The translations under genes were made by a program, and so were the position numbers. Source: Vulcanimicrobiota bacterium (GTDB taxonomy: Bacteria; Vulcanimicrobiota; Vulcanimicrobiia; Vulcanimicrobiales; Vulcanimicrobiaceae). Taken from it: a DNA stretch of 8,638 nt. Where the stretch lies: positions 1-8,638 of the forward strand of contig JABEUW010000061.1 of the NCBI GenBank assembly GCA_013043945.1, read 5' to 3'. Of the stretch, positions 1 through 5,618 are shown in pieces. Each line of letters opens with the position of its first letter. Position 1 is the first letter of the stretch. Below the pieces are notes generated by a model, which searched no databases, was not told where the DNA came from, and worked only from the letters and a program-made list of their open reading frames with translations.

Positions 1-82
1 AACGCCTTCACTCTACACTTGGCTATCTTAGCCCGGCCGCATTCGAGTTGAAGAAAGTATCTTAACTTCTTGTCCGCGAAAC

Positions 83-259
83 CTAATCAAGTCCACCACC
101 CAGGTTGTCAGCGGTCATTACCGGCTGATGCCGACCTCGCCGAGCCGCGGCTCGTACACCACTCCGCGGGACACGATCCCCACCCGTTCCCCCCGAGCAC
201 GCACTGAGCACCAACGGGACGAGCAACGCTGCCAGCGCAGCCAGACGAAAACGAGACAT
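83..259 (-). CDS. short lipoprotein-like protein, possibly frameshifted
   Basis: A 58-residue minus-strand reading frame opens with a clear lipoprotein signal peptide: MSRFR, a hydrophobic stretch (residues 6-18) and a lipobox LSAC with the acceptor cysteine at residue 21, followed by SGG. A good Shine-Dalgarno sequence (AAAGGGG) ends 5 bases before the ATG. Lipidation by Lgt and cleavage by signal peptidase II are expected from family knowledge. After a run of six G's (plus positions 189-194) the reading frame loses its GC-ending codon pattern. The neighbouring frame acquires it and reads a protein-like tail (GIVSRGVVYEPRLGEVGISR) ending in TAA at 118-120. Removing one G would join signal peptide and tail into a protein of about 46 residues. 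It could be a real tiny lipoprotein, a frameshifted remnant, or a sequencing error in the homopolymer. No function can be assigned. Confidence 0.45.
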   Translation of the reverse strand: MSRFRLAALAALLVPLVLSACSGGTGGDRVPRSGVRAAARRGRHQPVMTADNLGGGLD

Positions 260-300
260 CGAAACCCCTTTATTAAAGAGCGAGCACCCAGGTTTGTCGG
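97..300. repeat. imperfect direct repeat pair flanking the lipoprotein gene
   Basis: CACCCAGGTTGTCAGCGG at 97-114 resembles CACCCAGGTTTGTCGG at 285-300. They share CACCCAGGTT plus TGTC with a one-base offset. One copy lies inside or just past the 3' end of the small lipoprotein frame and the other lies 5' of its ribosome binding site. They could be chance, a regulatory site pair, or a short duplication flanking an inserted segment. No transposase is present. Confidence 0.25.
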
Positions 301-392
301 GCGCCGTTTGTAATAGGATAGTAAAGACTGCAAGCGCTTAGCCTCACGATATTTGTCGTTTTGCGGCAATTCGGTTGCACCAATTACCGCGC

Positions 393-412
393 CCACAAAC
401 GCCGATTTGTGG
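393..412. repeat. inverted repeat, 7-bp arms
   Basis: CCACAAA (393-399) and TTTGTGG (406-412) are perfectly complementary around a 6-base loop. Neither side is followed by a T-run, so it is not a typical intrinsic terminator. It could be a protein-binding site or chance. Confidence 0.35.
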
Positions 413-464
413 CGGTTCAAAAGCAAGCAAGGGCGCGAAAACCCCGCCACTGCGTGCGCCGGGC

Positions 465-490
465 AAAAAACCGACCCGCGATTCGTTCGG
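465..490 (-). terminator. possible intrinsic terminator after the toxin gene
   Basis: On the minus strand, 28 bases past the toxin stop codon, CCGA (490-487) can pair with TCGG (474-471) and is followed immediately by six T's (470-465). The stem is short, so this is a weak terminator candidate. It is placed correctly to end the toxin-antitoxin transcript. Confidence 0.3.
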
Positions 491-517
491 CAACCGCGCC
501 GTTCGGCCGAAGATCGT

Positions 518-826
518 TCAGTCAGCGAAGAGCGTATGGAGGTCGCGGCGACCATCGACGACGCGCACGATGTCGACGACATCAAGCAGCTCGTCGTAGC
601 GGTAGAACACGATGATGGGGCGAACCGGAAGCGACCGTAATCCTTGATCCACGAAAGAGAATTCAGGTCGCGCGCGGCCAGCGAGCGGGTGGGTTGTGAG
701 CAGCATGCAGCGCGCGTATATTTTCTCCGCGAACGTGCGCGCACGATCCGGGCCGTCTGCAGCGATGAACGCATAGAGCGCGCGAAGATCCTCCCGCGCA
801 GGGGCGGTGAAGCGGAGCGTTGCCAA
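518..826 (-). CDS. RelE/ParE-family type II toxin
   Basis: Predicted 102-residue toxin of the RelE/ParE superfamily. Members are either ribosome-dependent mRNA endonucleases (RelE) or gyrase poisons (ParE); which activity applies cannot be read from this sequence. Family features in order: an N-terminal strand and helix (LRFTAPAREDLRALYAFIA), a helix with AxxFAEKI, the HPLAGRARPEF turn, GLRSLPVRPIIVFYRY strands, and the C-terminal signature VVDIVRVVDGRRDLHTLF that is very typical of ParE-like proteins. Length matches the family (about 90-105). I chose the TTG at 824-826 because it lies one base after the antitoxin stop and starts exactly where family similarity begins. The longer in-frame ATG options would run inside the antitoxin gene. 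There is no clear Shine-Dalgarno, so translation is probably coupled to the antitoxin gene upstream. Confidence 0.85.
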   Translation of the reverse strand: MATLRFTAPAREDLRALYAFIAADGPDRARTFAEKIYARCMLLTTHPLAGRARPEFSFVDQGLRSLPVRPIIVFYRYDELLDVVDIVRVVDGRRDLHTLFAD

Positions 827-827
827 T

Positions 828-977
828 CTAGTGCGCGGCTGGTGGTGGGATATCGAGTCCGAGTTCGCGCCAGACGACATCAGCGTCGACGACGTCGCCG
901 CGATTAGCGGCCTCAATCCCCTCGCGTAGATCTGCGGCGAGCTGATCGAAGAATGGATCCGGCTGACGTTGCTGCAT
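828..977 (-). CDS. very short antitoxin partner of the RelE/ParE toxin
   Basis: A 49-residue frame (MQQRQPDPFFDQLAADLREG, ending IPPPAAH) directly upstream of the toxin, separated by one base. The central part, LREGIEAANRGDVVDADVVWRELG, resembles the C-terminal toxin-wrapping segment of ParD-like and related antitoxins, where a helix with an acidic or glycine break is followed by a second helix. The usual N-terminal DNA-binding domain (about 30-50 residues in ParD) is absent. The frame upstream of this ATG has no alternative ATG or GTG before a stop, so it is not a mis-called start. The gene is too small for many gene callers. Order (antitoxin first, then toxin) and coupling are standard for type II modules. 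Identity as an antitoxin is inferred from position plus this motif-level resemblance. Confidence 0.7.
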   Translation of the reverse strand: MQQRQPDPFFDQLAADLREGIEAANRGDVVDADVVWRELGLDIPPPAAH

Positions 978-983
978 CGATCC

Positions 984-989
984 AAGATA
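984..989 (-). promoter_or_regulatory. possible -10 element for a leaderless antitoxin transcript
   Basis: On the minus strand TATCTT (fits TANNNT) ends 6 bases before the antitoxin ATG, the spacing expected for a leaderless mRNA. No Shine-Dalgarno lies between it and the ATG, and no clear -35 is visible. Confidence 0.3.
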
Positions 990-998
990 ACACGGAAA

Positions 999-1018
999 GC
1001 GGGCATTTTCTCGCCCGC
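999..1018. repeat. inverted repeat upstream of the antitoxin, possible operator
   Basis: GCGGGC (999-1004) and GCCCGC (1013-1018) form perfect 6-bp arms around an 8-base AT-rich centre. The repeat ends 22 bases upstream of the antitoxin ATG, beside the candidate -10 element. Type II modules are often autoregulated at such sites, but the antitoxin here lacks a visible DNA-binding domain, so the operator role is only a guess. Confidence 0.3.
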
Positions 1019-1197
1019 CACAGCGCTCTCGCTCTCTAGTTGACCCAAAGGCGCCCTCCCCGCGCTCCTAGGGCCTTAAAATCGCAGCAGGCGGGCACGG
1101 GGAGGGGGCTTCGTCGTGCGCGGAGGCCGAGAGGGGTACCGATCGGGAGGCAGGCGGTGTACGGAGTCGGGGGTCGCACCCGTCAAAGCGCATCCGA

Positions 1198-1270
1198 GGC
1201 AAGGGCGGCTTGCCGAGCGAGCGTCCCTTGCCCGGTGCGCTAGGGTGCGCGACCCTCCGACGACGCACCG
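1198..1270. repeat. tandem stem-loops
   Basis: First stem: GGCAAGGG (1198-1205) pairs perfectly with CCCTTGCC (1225-1232) over a 19-base loop. It is followed without a gap by CGGTGCG (1233-1239) pairing with CGCACCG (1264-1270). Nested inside that second pair, AGGGT (1242-1246) pairs with ACCCT (1252-1256) over a GCGCG loop. A third small stem, GCCGA/TCGGC, follows at 1273-1290. Such side-by-side perfect stems suggest selection on structure, on either strand. Confidence 0.45.
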
Positions 1271-1313
1271 ACGCCGACCGTACTTTCGGCCGGAGCGCGG
1301 TTTCTCGCGCGCG

Positions 1314-1334
1314 AGCTTAGCAGTGATATAAGCT
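1314..1334. repeat. inverted repeat AGCTTA/TAAGCT
   Basis: AGCTTA (1314-1319) and TAAGCT (1329-1334) are perfect 6-bp arms around a 9-base AT-rich centre, adjacent to the stop codon of the glutaredoxin fragment. It is AT-rich relative to its surroundings, so it may be a protein-binding or promoter site. No T-run follows. Confidence 0.3.
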
Positions 1335-1589
1335 AGCGAAAGGTGATCTCGGCTCGCGGGATGCCCCGCGTCGAGTGGCGCGTTCGTCCGCCGCTGCGGC
1401 GTCGGAACAAACATCGCCACTCAAAGGCAAGAGCCTTTGAGTTACCTCCTGAGCGTCGTGCTCGGAGAACGGCGTCCCCACGCGGCGATAGTGCGCCATC
1501 GCCTGGGCGCAATACGGGCAGCCGGGCTTCGTATAGAGTTCGAGCCGCGCGCCCGGAGGAATCCGCTCGATATCGAATGCTGCGCTCAT
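1317..1589 (-). pseudogene. glutaredoxin-like fragment (N-terminal half only)
   Basis: Ninety codons on the minus strand. Residues 1-47 read like a glutaredoxin: a strand LELYTKPG, the dithiol motif CPYC at 24-27, the helix AQAMAHYRRVG, and PFSEHDAQ, the strand that normally leads to a second helix. From residue 48 the resemblance stops. There is no TVP-type cis-proline loop and no terminal GG motif, both needed for glutathione and substrate binding in the thioredoxin fold. The rest is arginine/alanine-rich with shadow-like codons, and I found no continuation in other frames. The break coincides with a perfect hairpin at 1419-1442. Overall length resembles the family by chance. I read it as a truncated or decaying gene; a divergent redox peptide is less likely. 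Its ATG (1589-1587) overlaps the rsmI ATG on the other strand. Confidence 0.5.
1419..1442. repeat. perfect 10-bp hairpin inside the glutaredoxin fragment
   Basis: ACTCAAAGGC (1419-1428), a 4-base loop AAGA, then GCCTTTGAGT (1433-1442): perfectly complementary arms. It covers codons 50-57 of the glutaredoxin fragment, exactly where family similarity ends. There is no T-run on either side, so an intrinsic terminator is unlikely. It may mark an insertion or deletion junction, or a small mobile palindrome. Confidence 0.6.
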
Positions 1590-2436
1590 GCCGCTGATCT
1601 TCGTAGCGACGCCGCTGGGGAACCTGCGCGATATTACGCTGCGCTCCCTCGACGCGTTGCGTGAGGCCGACCTCATCGTCGCCGAGGACACCCGCGTGGC
1701 GCGGAGGCTCCTCAGCGCGCTCGAGCTCCCCGGGCGCGAACTCGCAAGCTATCGCGAGCAGAATGCGGCCGCGATCACCGCGAGCATTCTCGAGCGCGCG
1801 CGCACGCAGAACGTGGTGGTCGTCAGCGATGCCGGAACGCCGGGAATCTCCGACCCCGGGAGCGAGCTCGTCGCCGCGGCCCGCGCGCTCGGCATCGAGA
1901 TCGAGGCCCTGCCCGGGCCGAGTGCGGCGATCGGCGTCGCCCTGCTCTCCGGCTTCGATCTACAGCGTTTTACCTTCGAGGGCTTCGCTCCACGAAGTTC
2001 GAGCGCGCGACGCGTCGCATTCGAGCGCGCGCTCGCCGGCGGTTGCACGAGCATCTGGTACGAGAGCCCAAAGCGCATCCTCGCAACGCTGCGCGACCTT
2101 GAAAGCCTCGCCCCGGCAGCTCGGCTTTTTTTACTCCGCGAGTACACCAAGCGCTTCGAGCAGCAGATCCTGGGAGGCCCGGCGGAGGTCGCGCGCGCGC
2201 TACCGAGTCCGCCGCGCGGCGAAATCGCGTTCGCGCTCGAAGCGGCACCCCGGCAGGAGCCGAAACCCCCGAGCGGTGTCGAGATCGATGCTTCGATCGA
2301 CGCCGCACTCGCCGCCGGCGAGCGCGTCTCCGCGATCGCACGCCGCCTCGCGGCGGCTGGAGCGGGAGAGCGTTCGGAGCTCTACGCTCGTGCCTCCGCA
2401 CGGAAAGCCGGCGCCGCAGGGCGAAGCACGGGTTAG
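1588..2436 (+). CDS. rsmI: 16S rRNA (cytidine(1402)-2'-O)-methyltransferase RsmI
   Basis: RsmI transfers a methyl group from S-adenosylmethionine to the 2'-O of C1402 in the decoding centre of 16S rRNA; it belongs to the tetrapyrrole methylase fold. At 282 residues it matches the family. Visible signatures: VATPLGNLRDIT (6-17), AEDTR (32-36), SDAGTPGISDPG (80-91), LPGPSA (108-113), FEGFAPR, YESPKR (the family usually has ESPHR) and REYTKRFE (often ELTK). The C-terminal part (about 230-282) has the small helical extension IDAALAAGERVSAIARRLA seen in RsmI. The ATG is fixed because the first strand begins at residue 3. The ribosome binding site is poor: GGAGGA sits 27 bases upstream, too far to serve. 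It is the first gene of the rsmI-metG-cyclase-tatD operon, and its leader lies antisense to the glutaredoxin fragment. A TATAGA at 1532-1537 is a weak -10 candidate. Confidence 0.95.
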   Translation: MPLIFVATPLGNLRDITLRSLDALREADLIVAEDTRVARRLLSALELPGRELASYREQNAAAITASILERARTQNVVVVSDAGTPGISDPGSELVAAARALGIEIEALPGPSAAIGVALLSGFDLQRFTFEGFAPRSSSARRVAFERALAGGCTSIWYESPKRILATLRDLESLAPAARLFLLREYTKRFEQQILGGPAEVARALPSPPRGEIAFALEAAPRQEPKPPSGVEIDASIDAALAAGERVSAIARRLAAAGAGERSELYARASARKAGAAGRSTG

Positions 2437-3972
2437 ATGAAGCGCCCGTTTTACGTCACCACGCCGATTTATTATATCTCCGGCAACCCGCATATCGGCC
2501 ACGCCTATACGACGGCGGTCGCCGACGTGCTCGCGCGAACGGCGCGCACCGAAGGGGAGGCATTCTTTCTCACCGGCACCGACGAGCACGGCCAAAAAGT
2601 TGCAAACGCCGCCGCCGCTGCCGGCAAGTCGCCGCAGGATTGGTGCGATGCGCTCGTTCCACGATGGCAAGAGCTTTTTGCGACCTTCAATATCTCGTAC
2701 GACGATTTTATTCGCACCACGCAACCGCGCCACGAGCGCGTCGTCCAGCGCGTCTTCGAACGGCTGCGCGAGAGCGGCGATATCTATCTCGGCACGTACG
2801 AGGGCTGGTACTGCATTGAGGACGAGACCTTTTGGCTCGAGACGAAACTCGTCGATGGGAAATGTCCGACCTGCGGACGCGCGGTAACCTGGCTCTCCGA
2901 GAACGATTGGTTCTTCAAGCTCTCCGCCTATCGCGATCGATTGCTCGAATACTACCGCGCGAATCCTCAGTGGCTGCGCCCGAAGAGCGTCTACAACGAA
3001 ATGCTCTCGCTGCTGGAAGAAGGGCTCGACGATTTTTCGATCTCGCGAACGAACTTCGATTGGGGAATCGAGATTCCGGGCGGAGGCGGCGTTATCTACG
3101 TCTGGTTCGACGCGCTCTTGAATTATATTTCGGCGCTCGATTACGGAACGCCGGGTGCGCGCTTCGAACGTTTTTGGCCGGCGAGCGTCCAGCTCATCGG
3201 TAAAGAGATCGCGCGTTTCCACACCATCGTCTGGCCGGCAGTGCTATGGGCACTCGGGGAAAAAGCACCCGAACTCGTTTTCGCGCATGGGTGGATCACC
3301 GTCGACGGCCGCAAGATGGGAAAATCGATGGGCAACGCGACCGATCCCTTTGCTCTCGCAGAGCGCTTCGGCGCCGATACGCTGCGGTATTTTCTGCTTC
3401 GAGAAGCGCCCTTCGGGAGCGATTTTTCCTACTCGGAAGAGAAAATTATCGCTCGCAACAACGACGATCTCGGCAACGACTTAGGAAATCTCGTCCGCCG
3501 CTCGCTGGCGATGCTCGCAAAGTACTGCGACGGAGTCGTCCCCGCTGCAGGCGAGCATTTTATCGGCGATACTCTCGCTCCCTTACCGGGGCGAGTCGCC
3601 GATGCAATTTTCGATCTGCGATTTCGCGACGCACTCGAAGCGATCTGGCAATTGGTGAGCGCGCTCAATCGCAGCATCGACGAACGCAAGCCCTGGGAGC
3701 TCTGGAAACGTCGCGAGGAGCCCGAAGCAAAGGCTGCGCTCGATGCCCTGATGTACGAACTCTGCGAAGGCCTGCGTTGGTTGGCGAGCCTGCTCGCGCC
3801 GTTCATGCCGGGAAAGGCAGCGGAGATCGCGCGGCAACTCGGGCTCGCCGAAGGCGCACACGAACGCGAACTGCGCTCGCTTCGTTGGGGCGCTCTCGCC
3901 ACCGGAACGCGCAGCGCACCGGGCGCGGTGCTCTTCGCGCGAATTGAGGTCGCCGAGCCCTCTTCGGCATGA
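2437..3972 (+). CDS. metG: methionine--tRNA ligase (MetRS)
   Basis: Class I aminoacyl-tRNA synthetase that charges tRNA(Met), including the initiator, in the cytosol. Length is 511 residues. The Rossmann catalytic domain starts at residue 5 (YVTTPIYYISGNPHIGHAYT) with the HIGH motif at 19-22 and GTDEHGQK following. The KMSKS loop reads KMGKS at 293-297. The connective-peptide knuckle has C126, then CPTC at 143-146; the second cysteine of the first CxxC is replaced by aspartate (position 129), leaving three cysteines. The anticodon-binding helical domain follows from about 355 (NDLGNLVRRSLAML, SIDERKPWELWK). The protein ends soon after, so the EMAP/Trbp111-like C-terminal tRNA-binding domain found in many bacterial MetRS is absent. 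The ATG directly abuts the rsmI stop (0 bases between), with no strong Shine-Dalgarno, so translation is probably coupled. Confidence 0.97.
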   Translation: MKRPFYVTTPIYYISGNPHIGHAYTTAVADVLARTARTEGEAFFLTGTDEHGQKVANAAAAAGKSPQDWCDALVPRWQELFATFNISYDDFIRTTQPRHERVVQRVFERLRESGDIYLGTYEGWYCIEDETFWLETKLVDGKCPTCGRAVTWLSENDWFFKLSAYRDRLLEYYRANPQWLRPKSVYNEMLSLLEEGLDDFSISRTNFDWGIEIPGGGGVIYVWFDALLNYISALDYGTPGARFERFWPASVQLIGKEIARFHTIVWPAVLWALGEKAPELVFAHGWITVDGRKMGKSMGNATDPFALAERFGADTLRYFLLREAPFGSDFSYSEEKIIARNNDDLGNDLGNLVRRSLAMLAKYCDGVVPAAGEHFIGDTLAPLPGRVADAIFDLRFRDALEAIWQLVSALNRSIDERKPWELWKRREEPEAKAALDALMYELCEGLRWLASLLAPFMPGKAAEIARQLGLAEGAHERELRSLRWGALATGTRSAPGAVLFARIEVAEPSSA

Positions 3973-5618
3973 CGACGCTCGATCGCGCCCGCCTCTATCG
4001 CATGGCGATCTTCGCCCCCGGCGCGATCGGTCTCGTCGCTTTTATTGCAGAGCTCGCGCGTAGCACCGCGCCTTGGTCGCTCTCCGATTCCTTACTTGCC
4101 TTCTTCGCAGTCGCGGCGACCCTCGCCGTCGCGTTTTACGCAACCTCGTTGCCGCGCCTGCGCTCGCGGCGCGTCGCATTCGGAGCCGAGGGCTACGTTC
4201 TCGACGTCCCGATTCTCGCACCGCTGCTGCTCGCGTCCTTTCACGGTGGAGAGATCGCCGCGATGGCGGCGTTTCTCGGCTTTTCGCTCGCCGCATACAT
4301 TCGCCGTGAGGAACTCGGTTTCGATATCCTCCGTCACGGCGTCGGGCGCGCAACGCTGTTGTTACTGGTCGCGGCCTTCGTCCCGCCGCACGCGTTGCTC
4401 TCGTGGAATTTTTTGCGCTTCGGCGCGACCACGATGGCGATTGCCGCCGCTTACGAATTGCTCTTCGCCGCTCCGTTATTGGCGATCGCTCGCAACGTCT
4501 CGATTCGCCACACCGTCCTGCGATTCGCCCGCACGCGTGGCCTCTGGCTTTCGTTAGCCGCGGTCACGCTGTGGGCGAGCGTCGATCGCTGGGGATTTCT
4601 CACCGGTGGAGCGGCACTCGGCGTCGCACTCTGGCTACCGCTTCCCTACGTCGCGTGGTTGCGCTGGAACAACGATCGCTTGAGCGGAGAGCTCGCGCGG
4701 CTCAAACTCGTGCGAGAGGCCGTCGCCGCAATGCTCGCCGCACGCGATCCCCTCCCGCAGATGCGCAGCATCCTCGGCTCGTTGCGCCGCGCGCTCGTCG
4801 ACGAGACGCTCGAAATCGTCACGCGTACCGAGAACAAGAAAAAATGGCAGACCGTCGCGAGCCTCGGCCCGACGATCGGGGAGGAGGCCGCAGCCTTGCG
4901 CGCTCGATTGCTCGCGCGCCTGCCCTCCGCGGATCGCGAAAGTGCGAAGGCGAGCGTCGGTACGGCGACGATTTCGGTCTATGCGATTCGCGCCGGCGAG
5001 GCATTGGCGGGCGCGTTGCTCGTCCATCGCAGACGCGACGATATCAGCGCGCGCGAACATCAGCAATTCTATCAAGCGGCTCGCGAGTTGGCTCCGCTGT
5101 TGATCGATCTGCAAAGTATCTCCGAAGCCCACAACGCCGCAAATACCGATCCCTTGACCGGCGTCTTCAATCGTCGCGCAATTCTCGAACGGTTGAATGC
5201 GCTAGTCGACGATGCGCGCCACGGTGCCGTCTTAATGCTCGACCTCGACCGCTTTAAGGATATCAACGATCATTTGGGGCACGCTGCCGGCGACGGCGTC
5301 CTGCGCCGCGTCGCCGACGAAATCCGAGCGGCCTTACGGCTCGAAGATGCGTTGGGGCGCATCGGCGGCGAGGAATTTCTCGTCGTGATGCCCGACGCTT
5401 CGCGCGATATCGCCGTCGCAATCGGCGAACGAATTCGCACCGGCGTCGCGCGCTCCGACGGCGGAGAGCAGCAGCCGACGGTGACGATCAGCATCGGCGT
5501 CGCCACCGTTCGCGGGCACGACCGTCCCGCAGAGTTACTCGCACGCGCCGACCGCGCACTCTACGAAGCGAAGCGGCTCGGGCGCAATCGACTCGTCGAA
5601 GAAGAGCAAACCGCGTGA
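3969..5618 (+). CDS. membrane-anchored GGDEF diguanylate cyclase
   Basis: Predicted to condense two GTP into the second messenger c-di-GMP at the cytoplasmic face of the membrane. The 549 residues divide into an N-terminal membrane domain of about six or seven hydrophobic segments (roughly 13-30, 38-61, 76-110, 127-140, 150-172 and 190-230) resembling MASE-type sensors; a linker helix; a degenerate GAF-like region (about 265-385); and a C-terminal GGDEF domain (about 393-549). The GGDEF domain looks catalytically complete: DPLTGVFNRR, LDLDRFKDINDHLGHAAGD, and the signature GGEEF at 466-470. RLED at 457-460, five residues before GGEEF, is an intact RxxD inhibitory site, so product feedback is expected. 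The start ATG overlaps the metG stop (ATGA), and its stop overlaps the tatD GTG (GTGA). The sensed signal is unknown. Confidence 0.95.
   Translation: MTTLDRARLYRMAIFAPGAIGLVAFIAELARSTAPWSLSDSLLAFFAVAATLAVAFYATSLPRLRSRRVAFGAEGYVLDVPILAPLLLASFHGGEIAAMAAFLGFSLAAYIRREELGFDILRHGVGRATLLLLVAAFVPPHALLSWNFLRFGATTMAIAAAYELLFAAPLLAIARNVSIRHTVLRFARTRGLWLSLAAVTLWASVDRWGFLTGGAALGVALWLPLPYVAWLRWNNDRLSGELARLKLVREAVAAMLAARDPLPQMRSILGSLRRALVDETLEIVTRTENKKKWQTVASLGPTIGEEAAALRARLLARLPSADRESAKASVGTATISVYAIRAGEALAGALLVHRRRDDISAREHQQFYQAARELAPLLIDLQSISEAHNAANTDPLTGVFNRRAILERLNALVDDARHGAVLMLDLDRFKDINDHLGHAAGDGVLRRVADEIRAALRLEDALGRIGGEEFLVVMPDASRDIAVAIGERIRTGVARSDGGEQQPTVTISIGVATVRGHDRPAELLARADRALYEAKRLGRNRLVEEEQTA

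Larger units (their letters stand above)
260..517. other. gene-poor stretch with small hairpins
   Basis: No frame here has convincing codon bias or a recognisable protein. An AT-richer patch (about 305-375) is a plausible minus-strand promoter area for the short lipoprotein gene, but I could not find a convincing -35/-10 pair. It contains an inverted repeat at 393-412 and a possible terminator at 465-490, listed separately. Confidence 0.4.
978..1316. other. gene-free, structure-rich intergenic stretch
   Basis: No reading frame on either strand here has believable protein content; the frames present are arginine/proline-rich shadows of GC-rich DNA. The stretch is dense in local complementarity: a perfect 8-bp stem at 1198-1232, a two-tier hairpin at 1233-1270, a 5-bp stem at 1273-1290, and weaker pairings such as GGCTTC/GAGGCC around 1107-1128 and GGGT-CGC-ACCC around 1171-1181. 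I compared it by eye with RNase P RNA, tmRNA, SRP RNA, tRNA and common riboswitch signatures and saw no match. It may encode an RNA, hold regulatory sites, or just be GC-rich spacer. Confidence 0.4.

Noticed and set aside
260..774. Minus-strand frame running through 118-774
   Set aside because: Only its last codons (118 to about 190) look coding. The rest overlaps the toxin gene and gene-poor DNA with no protein-like content.
827..1048. N-terminal extension of the toxin frame (to 176 codons)
   Set aside because: It overlaps the antitoxin gene in another frame and carries no toxin-family sequence; the TTG at 826 fits the domain boundary.
1030..1335. RNase P RNA, tmRNA, SRP RNA or tRNA in the structured stretch
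   Set aside because: None of their conserved core sequences was seen on either strand, so no known RNA class is claimed.
1419..1442. Perfect hairpin as an intrinsic terminator
   Set aside because: Neither strand has a T-run after the stem.
1661..2440. Plus-strand frame of 259 codons overlapping rsmI
   Set aside because: It is rich in Ser, Arg and Pro, has no family features, and lies wholly within rsmI in another frame.
2200..3222. Long minus-strand open frame (340 codons) opposite rsmI and metG
   Set aside because: It is fully antisense to two confidently identified genes, is arginine-rich with no recognisable motif, and is explained by GC-rich codon bias on the opposite strand.
4403..5257. 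Plus-strand 284-codon frame inside the cyclase gene
   Set aside because: It is arginine-rich shadow coding in another frame of a clearly identified GGDEF protein.
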